The translations under genes were made by a program, and so were the position numbers. 64,000 nt of DNA. Source: Periplaneta americana (lineage: Eukaryota > Arthropoda > Insecta > Blattodea > Blattidae). This document shows, piece by piece, positions 1 through 11,483 of this stretch. The notes under the pieces are model-generated. The model was not told where the DNA came from and did not search any database. It saw nothing but the letters and a program-made list of their open reading frames with translations. Where the stretch lies: assembly GCF_040183065.1 (NCBI RefSeq), contig NC_091119.1, positions 65,892,392 to 65,956,391 of the forward strand, read 5' to 3'. The stretch's first letter is position 1, and each line of letters starts with the position of its first letter.

Positions 1-332
1 TGCTATTACATGTAATTGAGATAGTATATATAAATATATAATTGGAAATATTAGGTGCAATTTTCGTGTAATTCTGGTCGCACAAAGGAGTTGGCTTACG
101 AGTTACATAAGAACATGTACAAGTAATTTTATCCATCTCCGCCCATTTTCCATGTTGCGTATTTGGAAACTTTAAAATATCCTTTAACCTTGATTATCTT
201 GTTTACTGTTCTTCTTGGAAATGCTTACAGAAAACAAGTGTTACTTTTTGTTTTGTAACACGTTTCAGTGAATTCTTCATAGTAAATGATCCACGAAATT
301 CAGTCTATTCATTTAAAATACCACCAAACTTA
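1..332. other. AT-rich segment, nothing recognised
   Basis: Low-complexity AT-rich DNA with no recognisable coding, tRNA-like or terminal-repeat structure. Confidence 0.5.
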
Positions 333-662
333 TTGACATACTATTGTGAAATATTTAATATATATTTAAAAGAAACAACACACCGAGACAACATGCTAGT
401 TGTGATACAAATTAGAAATGAAAGTAATAAAATCAGTGACATTTGTGGTGCATCTTCTAATGTAAACGTTAATGCAGCAGGTTCAATTAGTGTAATATGC
501 ACTTTTGATAACGCTGACCCTGGCAATTGGCCACATTCAATTCAGGAGAAGAAAAGACTGCGAATTATTGTCGAGAAAGAACACGTCGAGAAGAAAATGT
601 TGTGCTTACATTGGACGTTAATAAGAGACACTTTTCACCTATCCATTATTTCAGGATTTTAA
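333..662 (+). CDS. Unassigned 109-codon open frame
   Basis: The frame runs to a TAA that is followed almost at once by an AATAAA hexamer. The predicted peptide is polar with scattered Lys and Glu. It shows no motif, signal peptide or domain that I recognise, and no neighbouring gene supports it. A chance open frame in AT-rich DNA is the simplest explanation; an exon fragment or an old repeat fragment are the alternatives. Confidence 0.12.
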   Translation: MTYYCEIFNIYLKETTHRDNMLVVIQIRNESNKISDICGASSNVNVNAAGSISVICTFDNADPGNWPHSIQEKKRLRIIVEKEHVEKKMLCLHWTLIRDTFHLSIISGF

Positions 663-747
663 GCAATAAAGAAAAACAGGATAGACTTTAAAATCATCAC
701 TTCTCGCAGAATACTCGGTTACGCGCACTGTGTCGTCGATTTTAATA

Positions 748-1486
748 TAAAGAATAGACCGCTCGAATGTACCTAATTTCAATATTGTATATGACTGGTA
801 AACAGTTGAAGAAAGAACCTTACGATAACGTTTATATGAAAGGAAAACTCAACAAGTTTCGAATACTGTCGGTAGATGGGGCGCAGACACGGTTTCTTTT
901 CGTAGATTGTATTGATTGTCAAAATGGCGACACCGCAGATGAAAGCGCAAACTGTGTTGTGGTATGCGGAGTTTAAATCAATTGTTAGAGTTCAAAGGGA
1001 ATATCGGCGAGTGTTTAACCATGATGCTCCAACTGCTAAAAGCATTAAGAAGTGGCACGATACATTTTTAGCTACAGGATCGGTGTTGAAGAAGCGTGGT
1101 GGTGGTCGTAGAACATCCGACGAAATGGTTGCAAATGTTCAAGCCGCGTATGAGAGAAGCCCGCGGAAGTCTTTAAGAAGCGCTTCGCGGGAACTTCAAG
1201 TACCAAAATAAACATTGCAACGAATTGTCCTTCGTGATCTTCGGGAGCGCACCATAGAGGCTATTGAGAGCATTCCAGAAGTCATGCTCCAACGTGCTTG
1301 GCAAGAAATCGTTCATCGCCTCGATATCGTCACAGTGACAGCTGGAGCTCACGTAGAGATATGGTGATGTGCATATCGAAACTTGTTGAGTTTTCCTTTC
1401 ATATAAACGTTACTGTAGGTTTCTATCTTCAACCGTTTACCAGTCACACATAATTGAAATTAGGTACATTCGAGTTGTCCATCCTG
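748..1486 (+). mobile_element. Internally deleted IS630/mariner-type (DUF4817-like) transposon
   Basis: Two imperfect terminal inverted repeats of about 100 bp (762-862 and 1376-1474) can be aligned base by base with few differences. The outermost ends are diverged but fit a TA target site. Between them lies a transposase remnant. The length of about 740 bp, against well over 1 kb for a full element of this class, fits a non-autonomous deletion derivative. Confidence 0.75.
924..1367 (+). pseudogene. Transposase remnant: HTH N-terminus joined to C-terminal tail
   Basis: ATG at 924 opens a frame with the N-terminal helix-turn-helix seen in DUF4817-type mariner relatives, with motifs KKWHDTFLATGSV and SPRKSLR. 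A TAA stop (1209-1211) follows residue 95. The same frame then reads TLQRIV and jumps directly to a typical C-terminal tail (MLQRAWQEI, HRLDIV, GAHVEIW, stop at 1365-1367). The catalytic DDE core is absent. The protein is therefore inactive, with one nonsense change plus one large in-frame internal deletion. Family assignment is from recalled motif order, not from a search. Confidence 0.7.
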
Positions 1487-1662
1487 TATTTTACCATTGG
1501 ACCGCAACCGCATTGACGTATCCTACTAACATTTAGCTTTGAGTAGCGAAGCGTGGCAAAGTTTTTGGGTAAGCTGGGCTGAAGGCATGGTTCGGAAATA
1601 GTAATCTAGGCCGTGCTTTACGTCGCTAAAAGATAAACGCCACTTATGGAAACTTTAGTTCT

Positions 1663-1825
1663 CAGTGCTGCTGTAAGCTTCAGGATTAAGTTGTCATCTA
1701 ATGCTGAATTTGCGTTTGGTGTCGTCAGATCGTATAATAAGCAGTCTCACAAAGAAAACGCGCCCTGTACTCAATGAAGTTCTTTGTTTATCAAGAACTT
1801 AATCCTGAAGCTTACAACAGCACTG
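1663..1825. repeat. Hairpin: 30-bp near-perfect inverted repeat
   Basis: Arms at 1663-1692 and 1796-1825 (core GTAAGCTTCAGGATTAAGTT) differ at one or two positions around a 103-bp spacer. It could be a small foldback MITE. No target duplication was evident. Confidence 0.55.
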
Positions 1826-2729
1826 CGTACAGGAGCGTTTCCGCTTTTAGTTTTCTATATTTTGTTCATCTAAACAAATTTCTCTCTAGCCACTTCTTTT
1901 TGTGACTGGTATTTACTCAGGATTCGGTGACAAGCAACCAAAATTAACGATTTTAGTTCTAAATATTATTGAAAACACTTTTAACACTGAATTACATTAA
2001 AGGAAAAGTTTGTAGTGACAACTCTTCATTATTAGTGTACGTCTTGTCATCTTCCACATTACTTTATACTTGCAAAATTTTCCTCACAATTTATAATAAA
2101 AAACTAGCTATGTCATAATAGAAAACAATGAAGTGATAAATGTGTGGTACATCCCTCAAAATGAATGTTTGATTACAATACCACCCTCCTTAGAAGGACC
2201 ACATAAGTAGCACATAGCTGCAGGAATGGCACGCGCCTCACTACGACTGTAGAGGTGAAATCATTATTGTGAATATATAAATATAGAGAATATGTAGGAA
2301 GACACTCCTGTGTGTCCAGTCTTAATGTAGGCTTATTATGCATTTTGTTATGATATATCTGTTAAAATTTGAGGCACCCACTACTTTCTGTATGGAAAGA
2401 AAATGTACTTATCTACCGATTGTAGTGAAATATCTTACTTGATTAACATAAAGGAAACCATGTAGGCTAGTGTTTTTATTGAAATATTATGTCATGTGTG
2501 AAGTAAAGACTGCAATTAAAATAAAAATTATAGTGTAACTGGTTTATTCCATGTATTTTACGTATATATTTCATACATGCAGTGATGAAGACCTGAAGTC
2601 CTACAGTGTTGTTGCCTATAGAATACCTGTATATCTGTGATTGAGAGTTAATATTAAGCCTAAATTGAATTCGAATCATGACGATATGGATAAAGAAAAT
2701 GCTTAACATATGTAAAAATTTTTATTTTA
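1826..2729. other. AT-rich segment, nothing recognised
   Basis: No tRNA-like boxes, LINE motifs or terminal repeats were found. Short open frames here are chance. Confidence 0.45.
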
Positions 2730-2759
2730 ATGTTTATACATCATTTTAATACTGAATCG

Positions 2760-3663
2760 AATTTTGCGCGGCCAGATACAGTAGCGTTAAAGGATCACTG
2801 TGCGTCGTTAGCCTTCGCGTCTTGTCTTCCGGAGCACTGTTGTGAGACTGGAGACGCACGGAACTCTAGGATCAATCCGTGTGATGGGTGCCAGGAAGGT
2901 TTTCTGGTTTTATTTTGTGAAAACCCCCACGTGAACATCAGACAACCGCAGTCGACTTAGGAATCAGCAAGACTTCCATTCATTGAATGTTTCGTAGACA
3001 GAAATGGCACCCATACAAACTTCAGTTGATTCAAGCGTTAGCAGAAAATGACATTCAATTCAGAATTATCTTCTATAATGCGGTGATACTTTGTATCCAA
3101 CAACAGCCGGATTTCATCCGCCAAGTTCTTTGGTCAGATGAAAGTACCTTCACCAATACCGGCGCTGTAAACTGGCACAATATGGTATACTGGGCAGATC
3201 GCAATCCTCGATGGTTCCACGAGCAGATTCGGTGGAGTGGTATTTTAGGGAATTCTATTATTGAATCATTGTTCCTGGAAGACGATCTCAATGGAGAACG
3301 TTTCTTGGACTTCCTGCAAACTCGTTTAATCGACGGTGATCTTTTAAAGGATGTTCCCCTGCAGCTGGCAACACATCACTGGCTACATATGGTTGGCGCA
3401 CCGGCACATTATCACCTCATGGTACAGGCTTTTCTTCATTTTACCTGTCCAAAATCCTAGCCCCCTCGTTCGCCGGACCTCACACCCGTAGATTTCTCTC
3501 TATGAGGACACGCACAGTTCTATCGCAACAGGCCACATAACATTGTGTTTCTCCGCAGACGAATCATAGCTTTTTGCCGTAATATGACAGCACAAATCCT
3601 ACTGCTGATATACCAATATACAGAGCGGCTTCTTTACCTCAACATACGCTACGGGGGAAGGTA
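2760..3663 (+). pseudogene. Broken DUF4817/mariner-type transposase
   Basis: The first part reads ENPHVNIRQPQST and is then frameshifted near 2960-2990 into MFRRQKWHPYKLQLIQAL. After that come the catalytic-core signatures VLWSDESTF (first Asp-Glu region), NWHNMVYWA, GERFLDFLQ and GAPAHYHLMVQAFL, and, after a TAG, PPRSPDLTPVDF, followed by a further TGA and a degraded C-terminus ending near 3663. The order matches an IS630/Tc1/mariner-like DDE transposase. At least one frameshift and two stops make it non-functional. Terminal repeats were not found, so the element boundaries are unknown. Confidence 0.75.
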
Positions 3664-3864
3664 AATCGACCTCGAGGGATAAAGAGCGATAGCAATGAGG
3701 CCTGTGTTAAAAGTAGTGGTAACCTGAATGTAAAGTGTAAGCAGTGCAAGAGACGGAAGGTCCAACGAAAAATGTATATTAATTTATTAATATCATGTAT
3801 TTCCTCTGGAAGTTCAGGCTGATATGTACACCTATTATCAGGCAGTAGGCCTACATCTCACTTG

Positions 3865-4045
3865 ACGATATGTGTCAGAGGAAAAACAATTGTCTGACTA
3901 GTGTAATGTGTTTGCAATGGGAGAAGGAACTAGCCACCCTATCCCATTATCTCCCGGCCTAGTTACCTCATAAGTAGTGCCTTGTTGGTATTACTTATGA
4001 GGTTCAGATCTGTCTTAGGACATTTGGCTAAACAACAGCAGTAAT
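3865..4045 (+). repeat. Dispersed repeat (SINE-like) copy 1, CAA-tailed family
   Basis: It shares a long diverged block with 17230-17480. Common landmarks are GTGTCAGAGGAA-like, AGGAACTGGCCACCCTACC, CCATTATCTCC, TACTTATGAGGTTCA and GGACA-TTGACTAAAC. The copy at 17.2 kb ends in a (CAA)n tail and this one in a short CAACAGCAG. The class is uncertain. Confidence 0.65.
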
Positions 4046-4601
4046 ACAGTATTAATGCAATAAAATAGGATTTTCGTTTTGTCAAAACATTAATGCAATT
4101 CCAGTTTACCATAAAGCTCATCTTTAATTTCTATCGCATACGGAGAGAATAGAGAAGATACATACCGGTACCCAGTTTACTAAACTCTAAATTACACCTC
4201 CACAAACAGACCCGATGACACTGGCCCTTCAAATGGTAACCAGTCTCATCGCGACGCACTAGAAATGAGCGAAAAACCGAGGCGAGTGCAGCTTTTCAAA
4301 ATTTATAATTCATACGAGATAGAATTAGGATAAAATAAACGTTAGGGATGTAACATTAGTAATTCCATGGAATGAACCTATGCTAACAAATCATTTACAC
4401 TGTCTTTAGCATACACCATATTAATTAAATTCGAGAAATGTAATGTATTTTCATTAGTCGTATTTTGATAAATACACACCACTACACCACTGCACTTAAA
4501 GAGCTGAATATAATCTGTACCACTCCTGAAACCCTTGCAACATGCAACCAACATTACCGGCGCGCCATGCACAACTAATACGAGATTAACTTCATGAAAT
4601 A

Positions 4602-5264
4602 CAGGGTTGTTTCAGATCTTTGATAACGAATTTTAATGACATCATGTGCGTCAGGAATCACACGACAACTGAATTGTGGCGCGAGGTGACAGACCAGTAG
4701 TGAGTGATCTGATAGAGTGCACGGCGACTCACAACAGAAATTCCCCAGAAAATCGAGCCTTTTTGGGAGGGATACATAAAAACCCTTTCCGATGCCGAGC
4801 ACAGTTAAGTGAAAAGTTATTTCTAAGAAAGGCATCTTCTGTGTACTTAATAAGATTGGTAAAGCTCGACTGGAATTAATTTGTATCATCTCGTGAGGTG
4901 CGGCGACTTGTGACGGGGGTGGATTTGCTTGCTTTTTCCACTCTGGAATTAATCCCATCCGAGCTTTGCCGGTCTTATTGGGTACACACAAGATGCCTTT
5001 CTTGGACATAACGAAACTACATTTTTTAAGCTCCTATGATTTTCATGTAACTATACTTGGCATCGGAAAGAGTTGTTATGTACCTCTCCCAAAAAGGCTC
5101 GATTTTCTTGGGCTACTGTAATAGATACACCGTGCACTCTGATTATGAAATCACTCACTACTGGTCTGTCATCTCGCGCCGCAATTCAGCTGTCGCGTGT
5201 CGGTGTGATTCCTGACGCACATGATGTCATTCAACTTCGTTATCAGAGATCGGAAACAACCCTG
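4602..5264. mobile_element. 663-bp foldback MITE with TA target duplication
   Basis: The termini CAGGGTTGTTTC...GAAACAACCCTG are flanked on both sides by TA. The outer arms (4602-4803 and 5063-5264, about 200 bp) and inner blocks (about 4822-4885 and 4943-5008) are mutually complementary, so almost the whole element can fold into one hairpin around a loop near 4886-4942. TA duplication and lack of coding capacity suggest a Tc1/mariner-type non-autonomous element. Confidence 0.85.
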
Positions 5265-6479
5265 TAGACGGCGATTCGGAAATTTTGAATTCCCTATTTC
5301 TTTTTCCTGCACTTCAGGAAACACGAATATATTAACATTTTGCGTATAGAGGGAGAGAAGGGAGTGAAAAGGAGTGAGTGATAAAAATTCTATTGTCGCT
5401 CCGAAAGTGATACTATGTGCGGTCGTTGACGTAACTCTTGTAATAATTCTTGAGTCTGTTGTTTGTTATCAAGTGCAATCTAGCTTCAAGTTTTATTTCA
5501 AAACTAATTTTAATATTTCACAGGAAGAGTAAAAGACGACGTGCTACATGCGATTGTAAACAAGGCCGTGGAATTGAGCAACAAACATATAACTCATAAA
5601 GTCAGTAGTTCAAACCCCAGCGAGTCAACATGGATGATGTAAGTTTTCTTTTGGAATTCCCGTTTACCTTGCCGCTCTATTATTTCGTCATAATTCACAA
5701 TCAAGCAGATTATCGACGGGGATCTACTGCATCGAATTGTTCTCCCTTCTTACCAACATCTTGGATCTTTTAAGAAACAGGTATCACGGGGGAATAACCT
5801 ACTGTATTACAATTCCTGCAAGCAGCGCATATTCCTAGAATCAATGAGTATTGCACTGGTACATTAAATAGTAAAATGGAAGAAAGCAGAACAGAGAAGG
5901 TATACAGAAGGGTAAAAGCAGAAGAAGATAGGCCCCAACTAAGGAAAAAGATAAATAATAGAGGAGGCGGGGAGAATAACAAATGGAATTAATAGATATT
6001 ATGTTCTCAGTAAATTCTATCTTTTTCTATTTTATACCTTCCTTTACCTCTAATAGGCCGATTTTTTCTTATTTCATTTTTATTTTTTTCTTCTCTCTTT
6101 AATTTTCGTGTTAGTTCCTTCATTTTCCTTCATTTTTCTTCCTTCGATTTGTTCTCCCTTTCTCCTTTCATCTTTATTTATTTATTTTCTGTTCTTTTCT
6201 TTCCACGTTCCTTTATTTCCTTGCTTTTCTTTGTTATTTACTTTTCTTCTTTTTCCTGTTCCTTATTCCCTTCGTTAAAGGCAAGGGCTCGTTGGGGTTT
6301 CCCGGTCACTGATCGGGTCAAAAACCCTGATAGAACTGATATTTAACCCTTGCTGTGAATTTCGGTGAAGTTCGTAGGGCATAATTAGTCAAATCCACTC
6401 TCCTCACCTATACGCTGGACCCTCTGGGATCTTTTAAGATGCGAAAGAGAGAGTGGTGTGCGGAAAGCAACGGGTCTTC
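5265..6479. other. Unassigned segment with a pyrimidine-rich patch
   Basis: Nothing coding was recognised. About 6000-6270 is T/C-rich on the plus strand and produces spurious Phe/Ser/Leu frames. Confidence 0.4.
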
Positions 6480-6792
6480 CCCAAGAAAAACTGCAAACAT
6501 AGAAGGAATTGGTTGGGTCACTGGCTGAGAAGAAACTGCCAACTGAAGGATGTAGGCCTACTGGAAGGAATCGTGAACAGGAGAAGAGTTCGGGACAGAA
6601 GAAGATATCAGATGATAGACGACAATAAGATACATGGATCATATGAGGAGGCAAAGAGGAAGGCAGAAAATAGGAAAGACTGGAGAAAGCTGGGTTTACA
6701 GTGAAAACATGCCCTTGGGCAGAACACTGAATGAATGAATGAATGAATGAATGAATGAATGAATGAATGAATGAATGAATGAATGAATGAAT
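6480..6792 (+). pseudogene. LINE-beta 3' end (copy 1) with (GAAT)n tail
   Basis: The frame encodes the C-terminal end of a non-LTR retrotransposon polyprotein: RRNWLGHWLRRN, RRRYQMIDD, GSYEEAKRKAENRKDW, stop near 6703. The 3' UTR reads CTTGGGCAGAACACTGAATG and passes straight into (GAAT)n at 6727-6792. The same peptide recurs at 40.6-41.0 kb and, inverted, at 63.2-63.6 kb. The copy is 5'-truncated. Relative to the other two it has an in-frame insertion that creates GTAGGCCTAC at 6552-6561. Confidence 0.75.
6727..6792. repeat. (GAAT)n microsatellite
   Basis: About 16 tandem tetranucleotides. It forms the 3' tail of the adjacent LINE copy, in line with the ATGAATGAATGA tail of the copy at 63.17 kb. 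Confidence 0.9.
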
Positions 6793-7116
6793 TCCCTTCG
6801 TTCTTACTTTCGTTAGTCCTGTTTTTATTTTTTATTTCGTCTTTTCTAGTTTCCTCCTTAATATTATTGTATCTTCTTTTGTATACCTCCTATATTTTTC
6901 TGTGTTAGAGTACAATATTCTGGTTAGTGTTGTCAAATTAAATTTTTTCCCACAAAATCTAGCTTTGCCGAAGATCAGGCTAGATGAAAGATGTTAGTAG
7001 GCCTATATTACTATCCTCGCTTAGCGGAAATTCTGGTTTTTACCCCCCAAGCAGAAGAGAAAACATCGAATTATGCCGCAGTTATTTTTAACTTAAAAAA
7101 AACTCTATGTACGTAC

Positions 7117-7845
7117 TAGAGATGAACAACAATCGAGAAAACAAGACTAACAGTGCCCGCAAAACCGAAAACCCGCACGACAGTGTTCTATACGTCGCTT
7201 CGTTGACGTAAAGACTGCTTGTGAGTGTTTCGAGACGTCGAGATTGATCACTCCCGAAGTCCTGAATGTCAATCAGCCTTGAATCGCCACAGTTGTTTAT
7301 ACCTGACTGAACTTTTATCTACTTTGGCAACTGTTATATATGTATAAACAATTAAGTAGCTTATTTGAAACATCATCTCTACTTTTTAGTGTATAATAAT
7401 CCATTCTCCAGACTTTATTTAATTACTAGGCCCTTATTAAAAGGCTAGGAATTTTGTTTTCATATGTCTGAGATCAAGTGTGAAATCTCAAGTAAAAAGA
7501 TATTAACGTAATGTTTTATGTTTCCTAGAAATGCAAATTTATTTGAGAATTGTTTTTTTTATTTATATAACCATAGGTAATATTATATAATAGAACCAGA
7601 ACATTTTGATAACTAAGATACTGTTCTGTTTTGTCTTTCTGTCTCATTTAAACATTTATAATGTTATTTACTTCAATGATGTATGTTATTCAAAGTTACG
7701 AAATCTTTCCACGCCGACCAAATGCTATTTCGAGAATGATGAGCGAGACTCGAAGCGCACGAGAATGACGAGACGAGACGAAACTCGAAAGACAAATGCA
7801 ACGAACACAGCGAGCGAGAGCGGCAGTTAGTTTTCTTCATCTCTA
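7117..7845. mobile_element. hAT-like non-autonomous element
   Basis: Short inverted termini TAGAGATGAA...TTCATCTCTA resemble hAT ends. The left flank is GTACGTAC. The right flank is interrupted by the next element; when that is removed the right flank becomes GTATGTAC, a 7-of-8 match and hence an 8-bp target duplication. The right interior is rich in CGAGAC/GACGAG repeats. No transposase was seen. Confidence 0.65.
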
Positions 7846-7848
7846 GTA

Positions 7849-8456
7849 CTGGGTGTTCATTTCAAAGTGTGTCATGACGTCACTGTTGATGAGTCAGCGA
7901 TTTGAAGCGAGTTTCAGCTTTTGTATCGGAGAAGTTGCCTATTAATCAAGGCGTTCAATCTGAAGTTGAGAACGTGTACGGTATAACTTGAACGTCGTAG
8001 CAACAGATGGCGGTCTGTACTGTTTGTGTGCTACCGTAACCTCTTTCGAACTGTGTTTTGCGCGGCCAAGTCGTACGCAGGGTATTTGTTATCATCGGTT
8101 GCGTACGGCAACATTCCACAGTACAAATCAAATGCTCCGTGTCCATGTTGTCCGTCGAAGTTAATGTCAACAAATACGTAAGTAATCGTCTTAACCCTCT
8201 CCTCATATCCCGACAGTAAGAAAAAAACTCACCTCAGTACATGTTTCGAAACAGTTCACATTCCTGCCACTATCGGCGTTACCGTACGTATCGGTAAGTA
8301 CTCTTCTGAATGAACGCCGTACTTGCTAGGCAACTTCTCTGGCACATAAGTAATACACCTCTGCGGAAGTGTATGAAGATTGAATTTTCTAGGCTTATCG
8401 AATAGCCACATGACGGCATACAGCGAGCCATGACACACTTTGAACTGAACACCCAG
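7849..8456. mobile_element. TA-flanked MITE, CTGGGTGTTCA termini
   Basis: Termini CTGGGTGTTCA(T/G)TTCAAAG... and the complementary right end share about 27 bp, and both are bordered by TA (7847-7848 and 8457-8458). The element lies 3 bp beyond the end of the hAT-like element, inside that element's right target duplication. No coding capacity was recognised, and the short minus-strand frames are chance. It contains a CRE-like TGACGTCA near 7874. Confidence 0.75.
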
Positions 8457-8458
8457 TA

Positions 8459-8903
8459 TGTACCTACAGAATATACTTGTGAACGTTCTTTTGTACATTT
8501 CTGATCCAAGCACAATCGTTCTCATCCAAGGTCTTAATTACATTAAGATTGGTATTGTAATACTTAGCATTGTAAAGACCTGTGTCAAGCCAAGTTCCCA
8601 TCGAGCTACGACAGGCAGTGGGGGTAGAGGTACTTTGGATCCTAAGTCCTTAAATGTGCTACCTGTTTGGTGATGGAGCTGTTAAGAATATTTTCATATA
8701 AATCTATCTATATCACTTGTGATGTTCGTATTCCTTCAGCCACGCTGTGGCATCTATGTACAAGACATTAAGTTTATCATTTATTCATTATTTTGTTTGA
8801 ATTATTGTTTTGGCTTCTTCTATCATAGGATATATGCAGCAGCTCCGTCACGAAGATTAGCATTTTCTCATGCTTGATACCAGTCGGCCACAAAAGAGCC
8901 ATA
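8459..8903. other. Unassigned segment
   Basis: No recognisable repeat or coding signal. Confidence 0.4.
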
Positions 8904-9220
8904 CTTACTTAGCCTACTTACAAATGACTTTTAAGGACCCCGCAGGTTCATTGCCGCCCTCACATAAGCCCACCAACGGTCCCTATCCTGTGCAAGATTA
9001 ATCCAGTCTCTGTCATCATATCCCACCTCCCTCAAATCCATTTTAATATTATCCTTCCCAAAGGTCTTTTTCCCTCCGGCTTCTCAACTAACATTCTATA
9101 TGCATTTCTGGATTCGCTCATACGTGCTACATGCCCTGCTCATCTCAAACTGCATTTAATATCCCTAATTATGTCAGGTGAAGAATACAATGCGTGCAGT
9201 TCTGCGTTGTGTAGCTTTAC
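8904..9220 (-). pseudogene. LINE-alpha 3' end (copy a)
   Basis: On the minus strand it encodes the GHVARM...ESRNAYR, PEGKRPLGR and DLREVGYD C-terminus of a non-LTR retrotransposon, followed by the 3' end GGTCCTTAAAAGTCA. A deletion of about 20 bp near 9050 breaks the frame. It is 5'-truncated. Other copies are at 12.99, 21.24, 25.89 and 47.48 kb. Confidence 0.75.
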
Positions 9221-9707
9221 TAAAGAGTCTTGGCCTCAGAAAACACATTCACGATAGTAGAGTAATTTACTTCATCTAACACTTCACTTGTCAAGAGAAA
9301 GTTTTCCCTAGTTTGTCAGGCAAAAGAATTCCGACTATCACATCGACCACAAATCTGCCGGCAGAAAATTCGTCTATTGAATCCCAGATCTTCTTATTTC
9401 CTAGACTACATAATGTCTGGCGTTACTTACAATCTTTCATAGCACTTGTCTAAATATTGTCGCAGTGTTGTTACTAAAGATAATTGTTTGTTTGTATAAT
9501 ATGTTTCCATGGTTTAAATTCGGAATTAATCACTCTATTGAACGATATATTTGCAGCAACCATTATTTCACCAAGATCTAAATAAAAGTCACATTGCTAG
9601 TTAGTAAGTAAATTAGATGTTGATAGCACATCTCTGCTCGTCGCCAATGCTCCAGATAGAAAGTGTGTGATTTGGTTCTACAATTGAGGCGCTGGGTGCA
9701 ATAACAG

Positions 9708-10553
9708 CTTAACTCTACTTAAGTCGTTATTCCGGCTATGGAATTTTCATAATCTTCCATGTCTTCTCTATCGACTGTAAAAGATGTATTTCATTTCATT
9801 TACTCTAAATGGCAGGAAAGTTTATTATGTGAAGTGCTGTGCTAAGTCGAAAGGTTCAACATTCCCAATACAAACATATGTTACTCTCATGTTTTATAGG
9901 TCTACATAAGGGTTTTTTGCACTGTTATATACCTTCAATGCCGTTTTCTAGCCATTCAGTTTTCAATAGGACGTAATATACCCGAAAGGAAGAACTTAAT
10001 CTAAAAAAACCCTCGTTCCTGGCTTAAAATTATCAAATAAAACGGATATTATTCAATTATTGAAATTCTTAAAACTAAAAAAATGAGTGTTATCTTCAAA
10101 ATATTTTGGATTATGAATAAGTACTGGATGAAAATCATCCTGAAATTGAAATCAGTGATCATGAATAAAAATATTTGACACTATAGTTGAGGAGTTTTAA
10201 TTTGCAGCATAGTTTCAGAATTGATTTTCTTAAGACATATCCTGTTTTTCTTATTATAAAATTAAAACAAACGTTATTTCGTTTGTACAGTACTGCATAT
10301 TTCCATAAAAATGTAGGGGCTTATAGACTACAATTCTTATTATGTATTATTTTGTTGAGCTGAAGTATTAATGTACTATTGATCCCCATTATTCATTCAA
10401 TAAAGTTCGTGTATCTTAATGAAATAACACTTTTCTACTGGTTTTAGTGCCTAAATACTCTAATTTAAGAAATCTCAGACTTTATATGCAATAACGACTT
10501 CAGTTTCCCATACTTTATTTACAAGGGTTGTGTTTAAATTATAACTGATATTA
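9708..10553. other. AT-rich interior, nothing recognised
   Basis: No open frame or repeat landmark. Confidence 0.4.
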
Positions 10554-10788
10554 AATTTAAATTATGGTTTATTTAACGACGCTCGCAACTGCAGAGGTTA
10601 TATCAGCATCACCGGTGTGCCGATATTTTTGTTTCGTAGGAGTTCTTTGACATGCCAGTAAATCTACTGGCATGAGCCTGTCGCATTTAAACTCACTTAA
10701 GTGCCATCGACCTCGGCTGGGATCGAACCCGCAACCTCGAGCATAGAAGGCCAGCGCTGTACCAATTGCACTACCGAGGGCGACAACT
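10554..10788 (-). repeat. SINE-C copy 1 (tRNA-headed)
   Basis: On the minus strand a tRNA-like head carries a B-box-like GGGTTCGATCCCA (from GGGATCGAACCC near 10720). The body continues with GCATTTAAA and GAACTCCTACGA-like stretches and ends in the CGTCGTTAAATAAACC module. A second, interrupted copy lies at 18.64-19.15 kb. Confidence 0.75.
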
Positions 10789-10855
10789 GATATTAGATTT
10801 GAACAATTTATACAGTCTAAAATATTGTACAAAACAAATGATGCGAGTATATTTA

Positions 10856-11305
10856 CAGTAGAACATCGATTATCCGAAACAATTGGGGACAGGGGTGTTA
10901 GGATAATTGTTTTTTTCGGATAACCGACCATTTACGAAAACAAATGTACCGGTGTCATGGGAGCAGTATGCAACAAAGAACCACTGACATTAAACACAGA
11001 ACTGTACATACAGTATATTATATTTTCCATCATACGTCTTACAAATAACACAGAAAACTGACTAGCTTAGTTTAATAAGTTCAAAACGGCCATTAAAGTA
11101 GGCCTACAGTTTAGGAAAAATATACAATTTTTTTTTTGCTTCAGAGCTGATACTAGTTTTTTTTTTTTTTTTGCCGCTAAATCTCGCAATTAGCGCTAGC
11201 GAAACTTTTACATGGTGCGCGCTCAAATTCAAATTTGCCGACTGGAAAGCTTTCGGTTAACCGATGTTTCGGTTGATCGGTATTCGGATAATCGATCCTC
11301 TACTG
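10856..11305. mobile_element. pogo/Tigger-like MITE
   Basis: Inverted termini CAGTAGAACATCGATTATCC and its complement at 11285-11305 are bordered by TA on both sides. ATTATCCGA-type ends with TA duplications are characteristic of pogo/Tigger elements. Subterminal repeats of CGGATAACCGA occur inside. It is 450 bp with no coding capacity. A larger relative is at 58.6-62.0 kb. Confidence 0.8.
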
Positions 11306-11384
11306 TACTGTTAAAATTTCTACGTTGTTCTAGAACAATGTAAGCAAGCTATAATTGGAAGCTTGCTTCTGTTGGTGGTGGATT

Positions 11385-11483
11385 TAAAATAAAATAAAAT
11401 AAAATAAAATAAAATAAATAAAATAAAATAAAATAAAATAAAATAAAATAAAATAAAATAAAATAAAATAAAATAAAAATAAA
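11385..11483. repeat. (AAAAT)n microsatellite
   Basis: About 20 AAAAT units with one AAAT variant. The long minus-strand Phe/Ile frame across it is spurious. Confidence 0.95.
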
